Source: a virus. Taken from it: 64,000 nt of DNA. Below, one piece after another: positions 36,538-43,551 of the stretch. Positions within the stretch are counted from its first letter, which is position 1, and each line of letters begins with the position of its first letter. Below the pieces are notes generated by a model. That model did not search any database. It worked only from the letters and a program-made list of their open reading frames with translations, and was not told where the DNA came from. Where the stretch lies: the IMG/VR virus record IMGVR_UViG_3300008120_000004, positions 101,077 through 165,076 of that record. One strand, given 5' to 3'. A program made the translations under genes and the position numbers.

Positions 36538-36980
36538 TGTTTAGTAAAAGAGATAAAGACCTATATTTAGACAACTCGTCTATAAGAAACTATACACTAG
36601 AGATTATCAAGCAAATGAATCAGGATAATTGGACTCCTGATGTAGTGTTAGGTTTTGCAAGAGGGGGTTTAATTCCTGCTATCTTTATTAGTCACTGGTA
36701 TGATATACCTATGATAGCTATTAATAAAGATAAAGAGTTTGATAACAGGTTAGACTATGACAACGTTCTTGTTATTGACGATATAAACGATACAGGTAAT
36801 ACGCTTGCTTATTTCGATGAGAAGGTTAGACCTAGGTTTAGAAACGTAAAATATGCTGCTGTAATTAACAACGAAGCATCTAAGTTTGACATTAATTACT
36901 TTGGGTATTCTTACAACAAAACAGAAGAGCCTAACTGGATCGTCTTCCCTTGGGAAACCTGGTGGCACGACCGGCTATAA
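36537..36980 (+). CDS. Phosphoribosyltransferase-fold protein
   Basis: The 147-residue protein has the PRTase layout: an N-terminal VVLGFARGGLIPAIFISHWYDIPM loop and the PRPP-binding motif VLVIDDINDTGNTL. It is similar to hypoxanthine/xanthine-type PRTases found in cyanophages and relatives. The base substrate is not evident. Its last 50 bases overlap a leftward ORF on the other strand. Confidence 0.82.
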   Translation: MFSKRDKDLYLDNSSIRNYTLEIIKQMNQDNWTPDVVLGFARGGLIPAIFISHWYDIPMIAINKDKEFDNRLDYDNVLVIDDINDTGNTLAYFDEKVRPRFRNVKYAAVINNEASKFDINYFGYSYNKTEEPNWIVFPWETWWHDRL

Positions 36981-37482
36981 TTAGAGATTCAATTGAATCA
37001 TAGTCTTTACCTAGAATAAAACCTTTAGGTAAAAAGTGTCTGGACTTTGATCTTATTTCTTTTGATGTATCAGGGTTATATGCCCAGTAAGTTCCTCTTA
37101 CGTTTTTATTACCTACTTGGGCGTTACCAATTAGTAGTTTAGATTGCCTACTATGCTGCTTTCCTTGAAAGTTTGATTTACCTTTCATGGTCATAGATAT
37201 TTTACGTTTAGTTTCTTCACTTTGCTTTCCACCCATTTTAGCGTCTCTCATCTTCTTACGAGCTTCTTCCGTAACGATAGGCTTAGGTGGTTTAAACCAT
37301 TCTTCTATGTTATAATTAGAATGTTGACGTAACAACTTATCTTTGTAAAGTTCGTAACTGCTTTTTTCTTTAAACGAATTCAATATCTCATAGCCGTAAC
37401 CATAGCGTTTCTTCACGGAAGCCGTGGGGAAATCCGATATTATAATTTTTTTAACAGTATAATTGCAGTAAATATGTAACAT
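36931..37482 (-). CDS. NUMOD3-containing protein, probable homing-endonuclease remnant
   Basis: The leftward ORF carries NUMOD3-like repeats (EEARKKMRDAKMGGKQSEETKRKISMTMKGKSNFQGKQHS), DNA-binding motifs of GIY-YIG and HNH homing endonucleases. No catalytic domain is visible. A YGYGYEIL segment near residue 27 may be the last trace of a lost N-terminal part. No ribosome site precedes the ATG at 37482, and the orientation opposes its neighbours. It is probably a degraded free-standing homing gene. Confidence 0.55.
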   Translation of the reverse strand: MLHIYCNYTVKKIIISDFPTASVKKRYGYGYEILNSFKEKSSYELYKDKLLRQHSNYNIEEWFKPPKPIVTEEARKKMRDAKMGGKQSEETKRKISMTMKGKSNFQGKQHSRQSKLLIGNAQVGNKNVRGTYWAYNPDTSKEIRSKSRHFLPKGFILGKDYDSIESLIIAGRATRFPKGRRSS

Positions 37483-37483
37483 G

Positions 37484-37512
37484 TTGCACGGAATAAGTTT
37501 TGCTCATATAAT
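37484..37512 (+). promoter_or_regulatory. Sigma70-like promoter
   Basis: TTGCAC at 37484-37489 and a perfect TATAAT at 37507-37512 are separated by 17 bases, 29 bases before the next ATG. The -35 lies within the first codons of the leftward ORF, again suggesting that ORF is degenerate. Confidence 0.8.
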
Positions 37513-37541
37513 ATGTATGTTACTTGATAAGGAGATATATT

Positions 37542-37961
37542 ATGATGCCAGCTGGACGTTACTATGTAGGTGACTTGTGCTATGTTATGACTGATAAAGA
37601 GTGGGATGAATTCTGCGCTCTTACTATCGTTGACAATGATTGTGTACATGGTGAGTTTACTTTTGCAGACGGTCGTCGTTTTGCAACGTATGGTACTAAA
37701 TGGGGTGATGGTATCTATCGCTCTAACATTAACACAAAGCATTCCGTAGATGCTGGTTTGATTGGATGTATTCGTATTGATGATATTAACCCAGAAAAAC
37801 TAGATGAAGAAAATATGGAAGAACTGGGTGCCGTTATTCATTTTGATTATAGCTTTAGTACAGGTTCAAGAGATGGAGTTATCACCTTCGGTGATGTTAT
37901 AATACATACAGATTCCGATGAGGAATACTATGACGAAGAAGAGGACTACGAATATGAGTAA
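37542..37961 (+). CDS. Conserved hypothetical protein (GDLCYVM motif)
   Basis: The 139-residue protein begins MMPAGRYYVGDLCYVMTDKEWDEFC, a pattern (YyvGDlcYv...W) shared by many phage proteins of unknown function. It continues with GEFTFADGRRFATYGTKWGDG and ends in an Asp/Glu/Tyr tail. ATG 37542 was chosen for aaggag 7 bases upstream. It is driven by the promoter at 37484. Confidence 0.75.
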   Translation: MMPAGRYYVGDLCYVMTDKEWDEFCALTIVDNDCVHGEFTFADGRRFATYGTKWGDGIYRSNINTKHSVDAGLIGCIRIDDINPEKLDEENMEELGAVIHFDYSFSTGSRDGVITFGDVIIHTDSDEEYYDEEEDYEYE

Positions 37962-38238
37962 GGTGCAGTTACAAAACAGACCTATTGTAGCATTTGATCC
38001 TACTAAAAAACTTCATCGTAAGATTTTTTACGATATGATGAAGTATCGTACCTGGGGTCGATCGCCTATTAGGTTCTGGTTAGAAGAAGATAATTATAAT
38101 CTTATCGACCAACTACAACGTAAAATGGCTAGGTATTACATGGAGAAAGAATTTGGCTCTCTAGAAAATCTAGAAGAGAAGCCATTGTCAGAAGGTGAAG
38201 TACGTACTAGACCTAACCCTTATTGGATTGAATCTTAA
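37954..38238 (+). CDS. Conserved hypothetical protein
   Basis: This 94-residue basic protein begins MSKVQLQNRPIVAFDPTKKLHRK and contains KYRTWGRSPIRFWLEEDNYNLIDQLQRKMARYYMEKEFG. It overlaps the previous gene by 8 bases. I have seen similar short proteins in T4-like phages, without known function. Confidence 0.65.
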   Translation: MSKVQLQNRPIVAFDPTKKLHRKIFYDMMKYRTWGRSPIRFWLEEDNYNLIDQLQRKMARYYMEKEFGSLENLEEKPLSEGEVRTRPNPYWIES

Positions 38239-38402
38239 TGCTATTGGAACAATTTATTAAAGCTATACGGGCATTCAGAAATAAACCTGCAATGCTCCGT
38301 CAAGCTATTCGTGATGCTGAATTATATCATAAAGAAGGTGAGCTTAGTTCAGCTGAGCTTACTATGTTAAAAAGACTCGCCATGGGAGGTGTAGATGGCT
38401 AA
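38238..38402 (+). CDS. Small hypothetical protein
   Basis: This 54-residue ORF starts on the last base of the previous stop (TAATG) and overlaps the next gene. It is a helical, mildly basic peptide (EQFIKAIRAFRNKPAMLRQA, then KEGELSSAELTMLKRLAM). Overlapping coupling on both sides supports expression. Confidence 0.55.
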   Translation: MLLEQFIKAIRAFRNKPAMLRQAIRDAELYHKEGELSSAELTMLKRLAMGGVDG

Positions 38403-38535
38403 ACAAGTATCAACAGGCGTAGCTAAACATGAATCTCTAGTAAAGAGAACTAATCAGGGTGGTAAAATTAAAACATCCACTCTAAGTAAACATAAGAAAA
38501 GATGTTTTAAAAGATATAGAGGACAAGGAAGATGA
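38395..38535 (+). CDS. Small basic hypothetical protein
   Basis: This 46-residue, strongly basic protein ends in GGKIKTSTLSKHKKRCFKRYRGQGR. It overlaps neighbours on both sides (8 and 4 bases). Similar tails occur in small conserved proteins of aquatic T4-like phages; nucleic-acid binding is plausible from charge alone. Confidence 0.6.
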   Translation: MAKQVSTGVAKHESLVKRTNQGGKIKTSTLSKHKKRCFKRYRGQGR

Positions 38536-39356
38536 AAATCGCAGTAGCATCAGATCTCCATTTAGAGTTCGGACCGATCACTCTTAAGAATAAAGAGAAT
38601 GCTGACGTATTGATTCTCTCAGGAGATATCTGTGTTGCTGCAGACATTAAACCTAAAGATGACCCATACTATAAGCAGCTAGATAGATTTGGTCGTAGTG
38701 AACAGGTGTATGAGTTCTTCGCCAATTGCTGTAAGGAGTTTAAGAACGTTCTTTACGTTATGGGTAATCATGAATACTATCATGGTGACTATGCATTTGT
38801 TGTTGATTATTTACTTGAGCATTTAAACTACGATAATCTTCATATCCTAAACAATGATGTGTTTAAGATTGACGATCTTACTTTTATCGGTGGTTCATTA
38901 TGGACTGATATGAACAAGGAAGATCCTATTACAATTAATCAAGCTTTGGGCTACATGAATGACTATCGTCAGATTAGAAATTCAAAGCATAATGTTAATG
39001 GTAGATTCCTTCCTCAGGATACAGTAGAAGAGCATAAAGAAATGCTTAAGCTAATTAAGGATACTTTGGCTGCTTCGAATCCAGAAGATAAGTTTGTAGT
39101 TGTTGGTCATCATGCTCCAACCAAGATGAGTACTCATCCAAGATACAAAGACGACCACTACATTAATGGCTGTTATAGTTCTGATCTAAGTGAGTTTATT
39201 TTAGACAATCCTCAGATCAAACTTTGGACTCACGGTCATACTCATCATGTGTTTGACTATATGGTTGGTTCAACACGTATCGTTTGTAACCCTAGAGGTT
39301 ATGATGGCTACGAGGATAGAGCAGATCAATTTGTTCTAAAATATGTGGAGGTCTAA
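38532..39356 (+). CDS. Calcineurin-like metallophosphoesterase
   Basis: The 274-residue enzyme has the full metal-binding set: ASDLHLEFG, ILSGDICVA, VMGNHEYYHGDY, VVVGHHAPT and WTHGHTHH. The substrate is unknown; relatives act on nucleotides, phosphodiesters or phosphoproteins. It starts in an ATGA overlap with the small basic gene. Confidence 0.9.
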   Translation: MKIAVASDLHLEFGPITLKNKENADVLILSGDICVAADIKPKDDPYYKQLDRFGRSEQVYEFFANCCKEFKNVLYVMGNHEYYHGDYAFVVDYLLEHLNYDNLHILNNDVFKIDDLTFIGGSLWTDMNKEDPITINQALGYMNDYRQIRNSKHNVNGRFLPQDTVEEHKEMLKLIKDTLAASNPEDKFVVVGHHAPTKMSTHPRYKDDHYINGCYSSDLSEFILDNPQIKLWTHGHTHHVFDYMVGSTRIVCNPRGYDGYEDRADQFVLKYVEV

Positions 39357-39569
39357 ATGGGCTGGGCTAGTGGATCAGATGTAGCATATCAAATGATTAA
39401 GTCTTTAAAGAAAAATGTTAAAGACGATAAGACTAGAGAAAAAGTTTATTCGGACTTAATTACAGTTTTAGAAGATCATGATTGTGATACGTTATGTGAG
39501 TGTATGGAGGAAGATCCAGTGTTTGATAAGGTTCTTCTCTCCATACACCCAGACTGGGATGAAGATTAA
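39357..39569 (+). CDS. Conserved hypothetical protein
   Basis: The 70-residue acidic protein (MGWASGSDVAYQMIKSLKK, then TREKVYSDLITVLEDHDCDTLCECMEEDPVFDKVL..HPDW) belongs to a small family widespread in phages, function unknown. It directly abuts the phosphoesterase. Its end overlaps the leftward gene by 4 bases. Confidence 0.7.
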   Translation: MGWASGSDVAYQMIKSLKKNVKDDKTREKVYSDLITVLEDHDCDTLCECMEEDPVFDKVLLSIHPDWDED

Positions 39570-40036
39570 TCTAGCTTAGGTGTGATTAATCTTTTTCCTT
39601 CTAAAGAACTACCCATGGTCGGCGTACTACCCATAGTAGGTGCCGGTGATGGACTAGAATCCATAGACATAGGAGGAGCATCTAAAGTAGGCTCGCTTCT
39701 GGTAAAGCTGGGAGTTGAAGGAGGTGCTGGGGGAGGAGTGTATGGCTTGTTAGCTGCATCAATAGCTTTAGCTCTTAACTCTTTATCATCTCCAGCAAGC
39801 ATAATACCTGATAGAGTACCAGTCAGGAATGTCGCTACAGGAATTATAAGCTCAAAGAATTTATTATCAACCGGTGACATTCCATTCATTGGCTGAGTAA
39901 CAAAAATAAGGCTATACAGAACTACAAATACAATTCCGAATAGTGTTAGACCAAGAATAATACCAATAAAGAACTTCAGTCTTGCATTCAATTCTTCGGT
40001 AGTATATTTTTCTTCTGACCATAGCTGTTTAATCAT
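39566..40036 (-). CDS. Two-transmembrane protein with Pro-rich tail (leftward cassette)
   Basis: The 156-residue protein has two hydrophobic segments (about 22-47 and 65-83), then a disordered tail rich in Pro, Ser, Thr and Met. It overlaps the lipoprotein gene by 4 bases on the same strand, forming a three-gene leftward cassette with a late promoter. Holin, antiholin or Rz-like roles are possible; nothing decides among them. Confidence 0.6.
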   Translation of the reverse strand: MIKQLWSEEKYTTEELNARLKFFIGIILGLTLFGIVFVVLYSLIFVTQPMNGMSPVDNKFFELIIPVATFLTGTLSGIMLAGDDKELRAKAIDAANKPYTPPPAPPSTPSFTRSEPTLDAPPMSMDSSPSPAPTMGSTPTMGSSLEGKRLITPKLD

Positions 40037-40287
40037 TTACATTCTCCTTTTTTTACTGCTCCACATTGTGAAGGTTGCATGCTTGGTGTTGTGTGATTGG
40101 ATGAACTAACAACCTTTTCTTTTTCATAAGGTGTTAAATCTTCTGGACATGTTCCATTAGCACTGCAAATAGGTTTCTTGCAGTAGGATTCTTTCCAATT
40201 ATTAGGGTCTTGACAAGGGTAACGATATCTTTCTTCACACCCAGATAAGAGTAGGAAAATAGGAACTAGTAACAATAGTTTCTTCAT
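40033..40287 (-). CDS. Small lipoprotein (leftward cassette)
   Basis: The N-terminus MKKLLLLVPIFLLLSGC is a clear lipoprotein signal with Cys17 as the acylation site. The mature 68 residues are Cys-rich and Pro-containing. Size and context beside two membrane proteins are reminiscent of Rz1-type spanins, but a partner Rz cannot be identified with confidence. Confidence 0.65.
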   Translation of the reverse strand: MKKLLLLVPIFLLLSGCEERYRYPCQDPNNWKESYCKKPICSANGTCPEDLTPYEKEKVVSSSNHTTPSMQPSQCGAVKKGECK

Positions 40288-40515
40288 TTACTCTCCATTC
40301 TGTTTTTTGGTAAATTTTTCTGATGCTGTGAATCCTAATCCGCCAATAACTATATACATCATGGCTTCATAGGTTTGAGGGCTTACTTTTAAATTAAAGA
40401 ACAATTCAGTAACAAATCCTATAGCAACTAAAAGAAAAGCAAGAAACGTAATAGTCCTCTTACTACTAGGGTAATTTTCACCTTCTGCAGTTAAAACTCG
40501 TAACAAAATACCCAT
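40288..40515 (-). CDS. Small two-transmembrane, holin-like protein (leftward cassette)
   Basis: The 75-residue protein has two hydrophobic helices (about 23-43 and 49-64) and a short charged C-terminus (SEKFTKKQNGE), a layout typical of small phage holins. It is first in the leftward cassette, with an aaaaggag site and a GATAAATA octamer on its strand. Holin function is inferred, not shown. Confidence 0.55.
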   Translation of the reverse strand: MGILLRVLTAEGENYPSSKRTITFLAFLLVAIGFVTELFFNLKVSPQTYEAMMYIVIGGLGFTASEKFTKKQNGE

Positions 40516-40543
40516 TTTTATCTCCTTTTCTTATGTTTTCGTA

Positions 40544-40551
40544 TATTTATC
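40544..40551 (-). promoter_or_regulatory. T4-type late promoter octamer, minus strand (GATAAATA)
   Basis: The reverse strand reads GATAAATA 28 bases before the first gene of the leftward membrane/lipoprotein cassette. This is consistent with late, lysis-time expression. Confidence 0.55.
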
Positions 40552-40563
40552 GTAACGAAACAG

Positions 40564-40592
40564 TTGATTTACGATATAATACTATATACAAT
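40564..40592 (+). promoter_or_regulatory. Sigma70-like promoter
   Basis: TTGATT (40564-40569) and TACAAT (40587-40592) with a 17-base spacer, preceded by AACAG as at other promoters here. It faces rightward toward the SWIM gene, divergent from the leftward cassette. Confidence 0.65.
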
Positions 40593-40614
40593 AAGAGAAC
40601 ATTAAGGAGTCAAT

Positions 40615-40950
40615 ATGATACTAGTTCGCGAAACTACTGAATGGAGTGATAATACTCCTAATCATTACTATCTCTTATCTAACGATAAAATGAAGATGTT
40701 TGCTTATATGTCCGATTGCGGTATAAGTAAAGAGTTCAAGAATCCTATAGACTTCTTTCCAAAAGGTAGAAAGTTTGATGTGGTAGAAAAATATGCTGAT
40801 CAGGATAAAGGTATAGCTGTAACTGGTTCTAAAGGTGACGTTTATTATGTAACGTCAGTAAATGGAGAGTACAAATGTACCTGTGTTGGTTTTAAGTATC
40901 ACGGTACATGTAAGCATATAGAAAAAGTAGTAAATGATTTGGTAAATTAA
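40615..40950 (+). CDS. SWIM-type zinc finger protein
   Basis: The C-terminus reads YKCTCVGFKYHGTCKHIEKV, a CxC-x8-CxH SWIM zinc-binding motif used for DNA or protein contact. The N-terminal 85 residues match no family known to me. It has a strong taaggag site and its own promoter, so early expression is likely. Confidence 0.75.
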   Translation: MILVRETTEWSDNTPNHYYLLSNDKMKMFAYMSDCGISKEFKNPIDFFPKGRKFDVVEKYADQDKGIAVTGSKGDVYYVTSVNGEYKCTCVGFKYHGTCKHIEKVVNDLVN

Positions 40951-41009
40951 TATTGTTTTTTGGATCCTGTGTATCTATAATATCGGGGTTCTTTTTATTA
41001 GGAGTTGAC

Positions 41010-41279
41010 ATGAAATCGATTAAGAAAATTACTGTATTTTATACTGATGGTACGTTTGAAGATATTGAAAAAACTCAAACGTTTGATATAAGTAAAATTA
41101 ATACAGCCCCCGTTGTAAATACAAACCCTTGGTGGAATAATAATCCTACCAGCTATACATACACAGCATCATCTCCAGCTGCCGGGCTTAATATTGCCCC
41201 TGTAGCATCTCTTACTACAGCTCAAATCAGTACTATTTCAGGAGGGTCATTGTATGACGGTTGGAAACCCCAAGCCTAG
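41010..41279 (+). CDS. Hypothetical protein
   Basis: The 89-residue protein starts with a beta-hairpin-like part (IKKITVFYTDGTFEDIEKTQTFDI) followed by an Asn/Thr/Ser-rich segment with NPWWNNNP. ATG 41010 has aggag upstream; the open frame extends further 5' but without a site. No family recognised. Confidence 0.55.
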   Translation: MKSIKKITVFYTDGTFEDIEKTQTFDISKINTAPVVNTNPWWNNNPTSYTYTASSPAAGLNIAPVASLTTAQISTISGGSLYDGWKPQA

Positions 41280-41328
41280 TCTATGGCGTAAGCGTAAAAT
41301 TCAAGAACAGGTTAAAAAAAGCAAATAA
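41254..41328 (+). CDS. Very small basic protein
   Basis: A 24-codon ORF (GNPKPSLWRKRKIQEQVKK) with a ggaggg site 7 bases upstream, overlapping the previous gene's end. Expression is supported only by the ribosome site and tight packing. Confidence 0.4.
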   Translation: MTVGNPKPSLWRKRKIQEQVKKSK

Positions 41329-41330
41329 AT

Positions 41331-41486
41331 ATGGAAAAAGATACATACTTTATTATCGGGGTTGTTGTTATTATTTTAGCTTTTTTGATAACTCTCGGTT
41401 ATGCTGAGAATGCAAAGCTAGAATGTAGACAATATGCTATTCAACAAGGTCTTTCAGCATCGGATGTTCAAGCTATCTGCAAATGA
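41331..41486 (+). CDS. Small membrane protein
   Basis: A 51-residue ORF with one N-terminal membrane segment (YFIIGVVVIILAFLITLGYA) and a short soluble tail with two Cys. It overlaps the next ORF by 4 bases (ATGA). No family recognised. Confidence 0.5.
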   Translation: MEKDTYFIIGVVVIILAFLITLGYAENAKLECRQYAIQQGLSASDVQAICK

Positions 41487-41647
41487 AACATTGTTGTAAC
41501 GACGAATGTATTAATTCGAGAGATTGTGAAGAGCGAGCAAAGAGGAGATGGTCTAAACAACCATCTCTCTTTGTCATGTTTATTACTAACCCATTAGTTA
41601 TTTTTGGTATAGGTTTCTTGCTTGGGTTTGTTTTTGGAGTAATATAA
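41483..41647 (+). CDS. Small membrane protein with Cys-rich N-terminus
   Basis: A 54-residue ORF: MKHCCNDECINSRDCEERAKRR, then a C-terminal membrane helix (LVIFGIGFLLGFVFGVI). The CC..C..C arrangement could bind metal. The stop overlaps the next start (TAATG). Confidence 0.5.
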   Translation: MKHCCNDECINSRDCEERAKRRWSKQPSLFVMFITNPLVIFGIGFLLGFVFGVI

Positions 41648-41820
41648 TGGTTGCAGAAATACCATACATGATAGTTTGGGGATTTTTCTCTGCTATGGGA
41701 TGGATGACAGCTAACTGGACTGTAGAAAAAATTGCTCCAGATAAACCTCCTATTGAGAAAAAAGTAGAAGATAACAAAATAGAAGAGAAGAAAGTGATAG
41801 AACAAAAAAATGACCCGTAA
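41647..41820 (+). CDS. Small membrane-anchored protein
   Basis: A 57-residue ORF with an N-terminal hydrophobic helix (IPYMIVWGFFSAMGWMTANW) and a charged Lys/Glu/Pro tail. It overlaps the next gene by 11 bases. Coupled position is the main support. Confidence 0.5.
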   Translation: MVAEIPYMIVWGFFSAMGWMTANWTVEKIAPDKPPIEKKVEDNKIEEKKVIEQKNDP

Positions 41821-42451
41821 GACTATTGCTATATTTGTACAACACCCAAAGTGCTCTGTACAATCTTGCAATGGTTTAATAAAAGCGCTAACTCCTCATT
41901 ATGACTTTAAAATATTTTCTAAGCATGAAATTGAAGATGATTTTTTTGATGGTGTTGATGTAGTAGCTTTTCCGGGAGGAGTAGGTGACTCCGACAACTT
42001 TGATCATTTATTTAAGTTTCATTCTAATCCTGTACGTAATTTTCTTAATGCAGGGGGCAAATACCTGGGCATATGCATGGGCGCATATTGGGCTGGCCAT
42101 CATTATCTCAATATCCTTGACGGTGTTACTTGCGAGCAGTACATTAAGCGGCCTAACTCAGGAATTCGTAGATACTATTCTAAAGCCATTCCTGTAACAT
42201 GGAACGGGGCTCATCATCATGCTTTCTTCTATGACGGACCAGCATTCGTTGGAGACGAGAGTAAATTTAAAACTATAGCTCGTTATAGTAATGGTGATCC
42301 AATGGCAATCATTCAAGGTAACATAGGTTTGATTGGTTGTCATCTGGAAAGTGAACGATATTGGTACGATAAAAAGTATCTAGAACCATATTATCATCAA
42401 GGCGTACACCATAAACTATTAAGAAACTTTGTTGATTGGTTAGTTGCCTAG
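41810..42451 (+). CDS. Class I glutamine amidotransferase-like protein (biotin-ligase N-terminal type)
   Basis: The 213-residue protein has a flavodoxin-like fold pattern ending strands at VVAFPGGVGDSDNF and a nucleophile elbow GKYLGICMGAYWAG with a Cys. An IGCHLESERYWYD segment near the C-terminus supplies a His/Glu pair. This matches the BPL_N/GATase1-like family, whose substrates are mostly unknown. Confidence 0.72.
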   Translation: MTRKTIAIFVQHPKCSVQSCNGLIKALTPHYDFKIFSKHEIEDDFFDGVDVVAFPGGVGDSDNFDHLFKFHSNPVRNFLNAGGKYLGICMGAYWAGHHYLNILDGVTCEQYIKRPNSGIRRYYSKAIPVTWNGAHHHAFFYDGPAFVGDESKFKTIARYSNGDPMAIIQGNIGLIGCHLESERYWYDKKYLEPYYHQGVHHKLLRNFVDWLVA

Positions 42452-42475
42452 CAAATATTTAAAATCGATGAATAG

Positions 42476-42508
42476 CTAGATAATATAGCCAATGTTGGCT
42501 TTATCTAG
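42476..42508 (+). promoter_or_regulatory. Inverted repeat overlapping the pstS ribosome site
   Basis: CTAGATAA, a 3-base bulge, then AGCCAA-TG-TTGGCT and TTATCTAG form a 14-bp interrupted stem. The last two bases fall inside the AGGAG ribosome site (42507-42511) for pstS, so folding could limit initiation. Confidence 0.6.
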
Positions 42509-42516
42509 GAGTTATT

Positions 42517-43542
42517 ATGAAAAAAATTATTTTAGCATTGTTGTTTCTTTTAGCTGGTCCTGCTTTTGCTGCGGAATTTACTGGAGCAGGAGCTACATTT
42601 CCATATCCAATCTACGCTAAATGGGCAGAGGCTTATAAAGCCCAGACTGGTATCGGTCTCAATTATCAATCTATAGGTTCAGGCGGCGGTATTCGTCAAA
42701 TCAAAGCTAAGACAGTAGACTTTGGTGCTAGTGATATGCCGTTAAAGCCAGAGGAATTAGAAAAAGAGGGTCTAGTACAATTTCCTGCTATTATCGGAGG
42801 TGTAGTACCTGTTTATAATCTAGAAGGAATAGAAGCAGGTAAACTAAAATTAACCCCAGAATTAATTGCTAACATTCATTTAGGTAAAATTACCAAATGG
42901 AATGATAAAGCTATTTCAGATTTAAATCCAGGTTTAACTCTTCCTGCTCTTAACATTACAGTCATACATCGCGCGGATGGTTCAGGTACTACTTTTATTT
43001 GGACAAATTTCTTAGGCAAAGCTAATGCTGAGTTTGCTAAAGTGGTAGGTGAAGGTACAGCTGTTAAATGGCCTACAGGGGTCGGTGGTAAAGGTAATGA
43101 AGGTGTAGCCGCTCAAGTACAAAGACTAAAAGGTGCTTTTGGTTACGTAGAATACGCATATGCTAAGCGTAATAAGATTCCTTTTGCAGCTGTAAAGAAC
43201 CGCGATGGTAACTTTGTATTACCAGACGACACTACATTTAAAGCTGCAGCAGCTAATGCTGATTGGAAAAACGCTCCTGGTATGTATCTACTCTTAACCT
43301 GGCAAACAGGTAAAGATGCATGGCCAGCTACAGGTGCTAGTTTTATTTTAATGCATAAACAACAAGCTGATGCATTGACAGGTCGTGCTGTATTAAAGTT
43401 CTTTGACTGGAGCTATAAAAACGGAAGCAAGATGTCTGAAGAGTTGGAGTACGTACACATGCCTGCTGATGTAATTAAGTTAGTACAAGAAAATTGGAAG
43501 CGTGACTTTAAAGGTCCCGACAGTAATCCTATTTGGAAATAA
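42517..43542 (+). CDS. pstS: Periplasmic phosphate-binding protein PstS
   Basis: PstS delivers phosphate to the PstCAB transporter. A Sec signal peptide ends near AGPAFA-AEF. The mature part shows FTGAGATFPYPIY, YQSIGSGGGIRQI, DFGASDMPL, and HRADGSGTTFIWTNFL with VGGKGNEGVAAQV, all phosphate-site segments. Length (341 aa) is normal. pstS is a known auxiliary metabolic gene of aquatic phages. The porin gene follows after 9 bases, making a two-gene phosphate-acquisition unit. Confidence 0.96.
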   Translation: MKKIILALLFLLAGPAFAAEFTGAGATFPYPIYAKWAEAYKAQTGIGLNYQSIGSGGGIRQIKAKTVDFGASDMPLKPEELEKEGLVQFPAIIGGVVPVYNLEGIEAGKLKLTPELIANIHLGKITKWNDKAISDLNPGLTLPALNITVIHRADGSGTTFIWTNFLGKANAEFAKVVGEGTAVKWPTGVGGKGNEGVAAQVQRLKGAFGYVEYAYAKRNKIPFAAVKNRDGNFVLPDDTTFKAAAANADWKNAPGMYLLLTWQTGKDAWPATGASFILMHKQQADALTGRAVLKFFDWSYKNGSKMSEELEYVHMPADVIKLVQENWKRDFKGPDSNPIWK

Positions 43543-43551
43543 GGGTAAATC

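Noticed and set aside
39582-39896. 104-codon rightward ORF opposite the leftward membrane gene
   Set aside because: Shadow of the minus-strand gene, which has membrane helices, coupling and ribosome sites.
41324-41331. AATAAATA octamer as a late promoter
   Set aside because: It overlaps the stop and the next ATG, leaving no room for a leader.
42452-42516. PhoB box upstream of pstS
   Set aside because: No CTGTCAT-like direct repeats are present; only the hairpin was seen.
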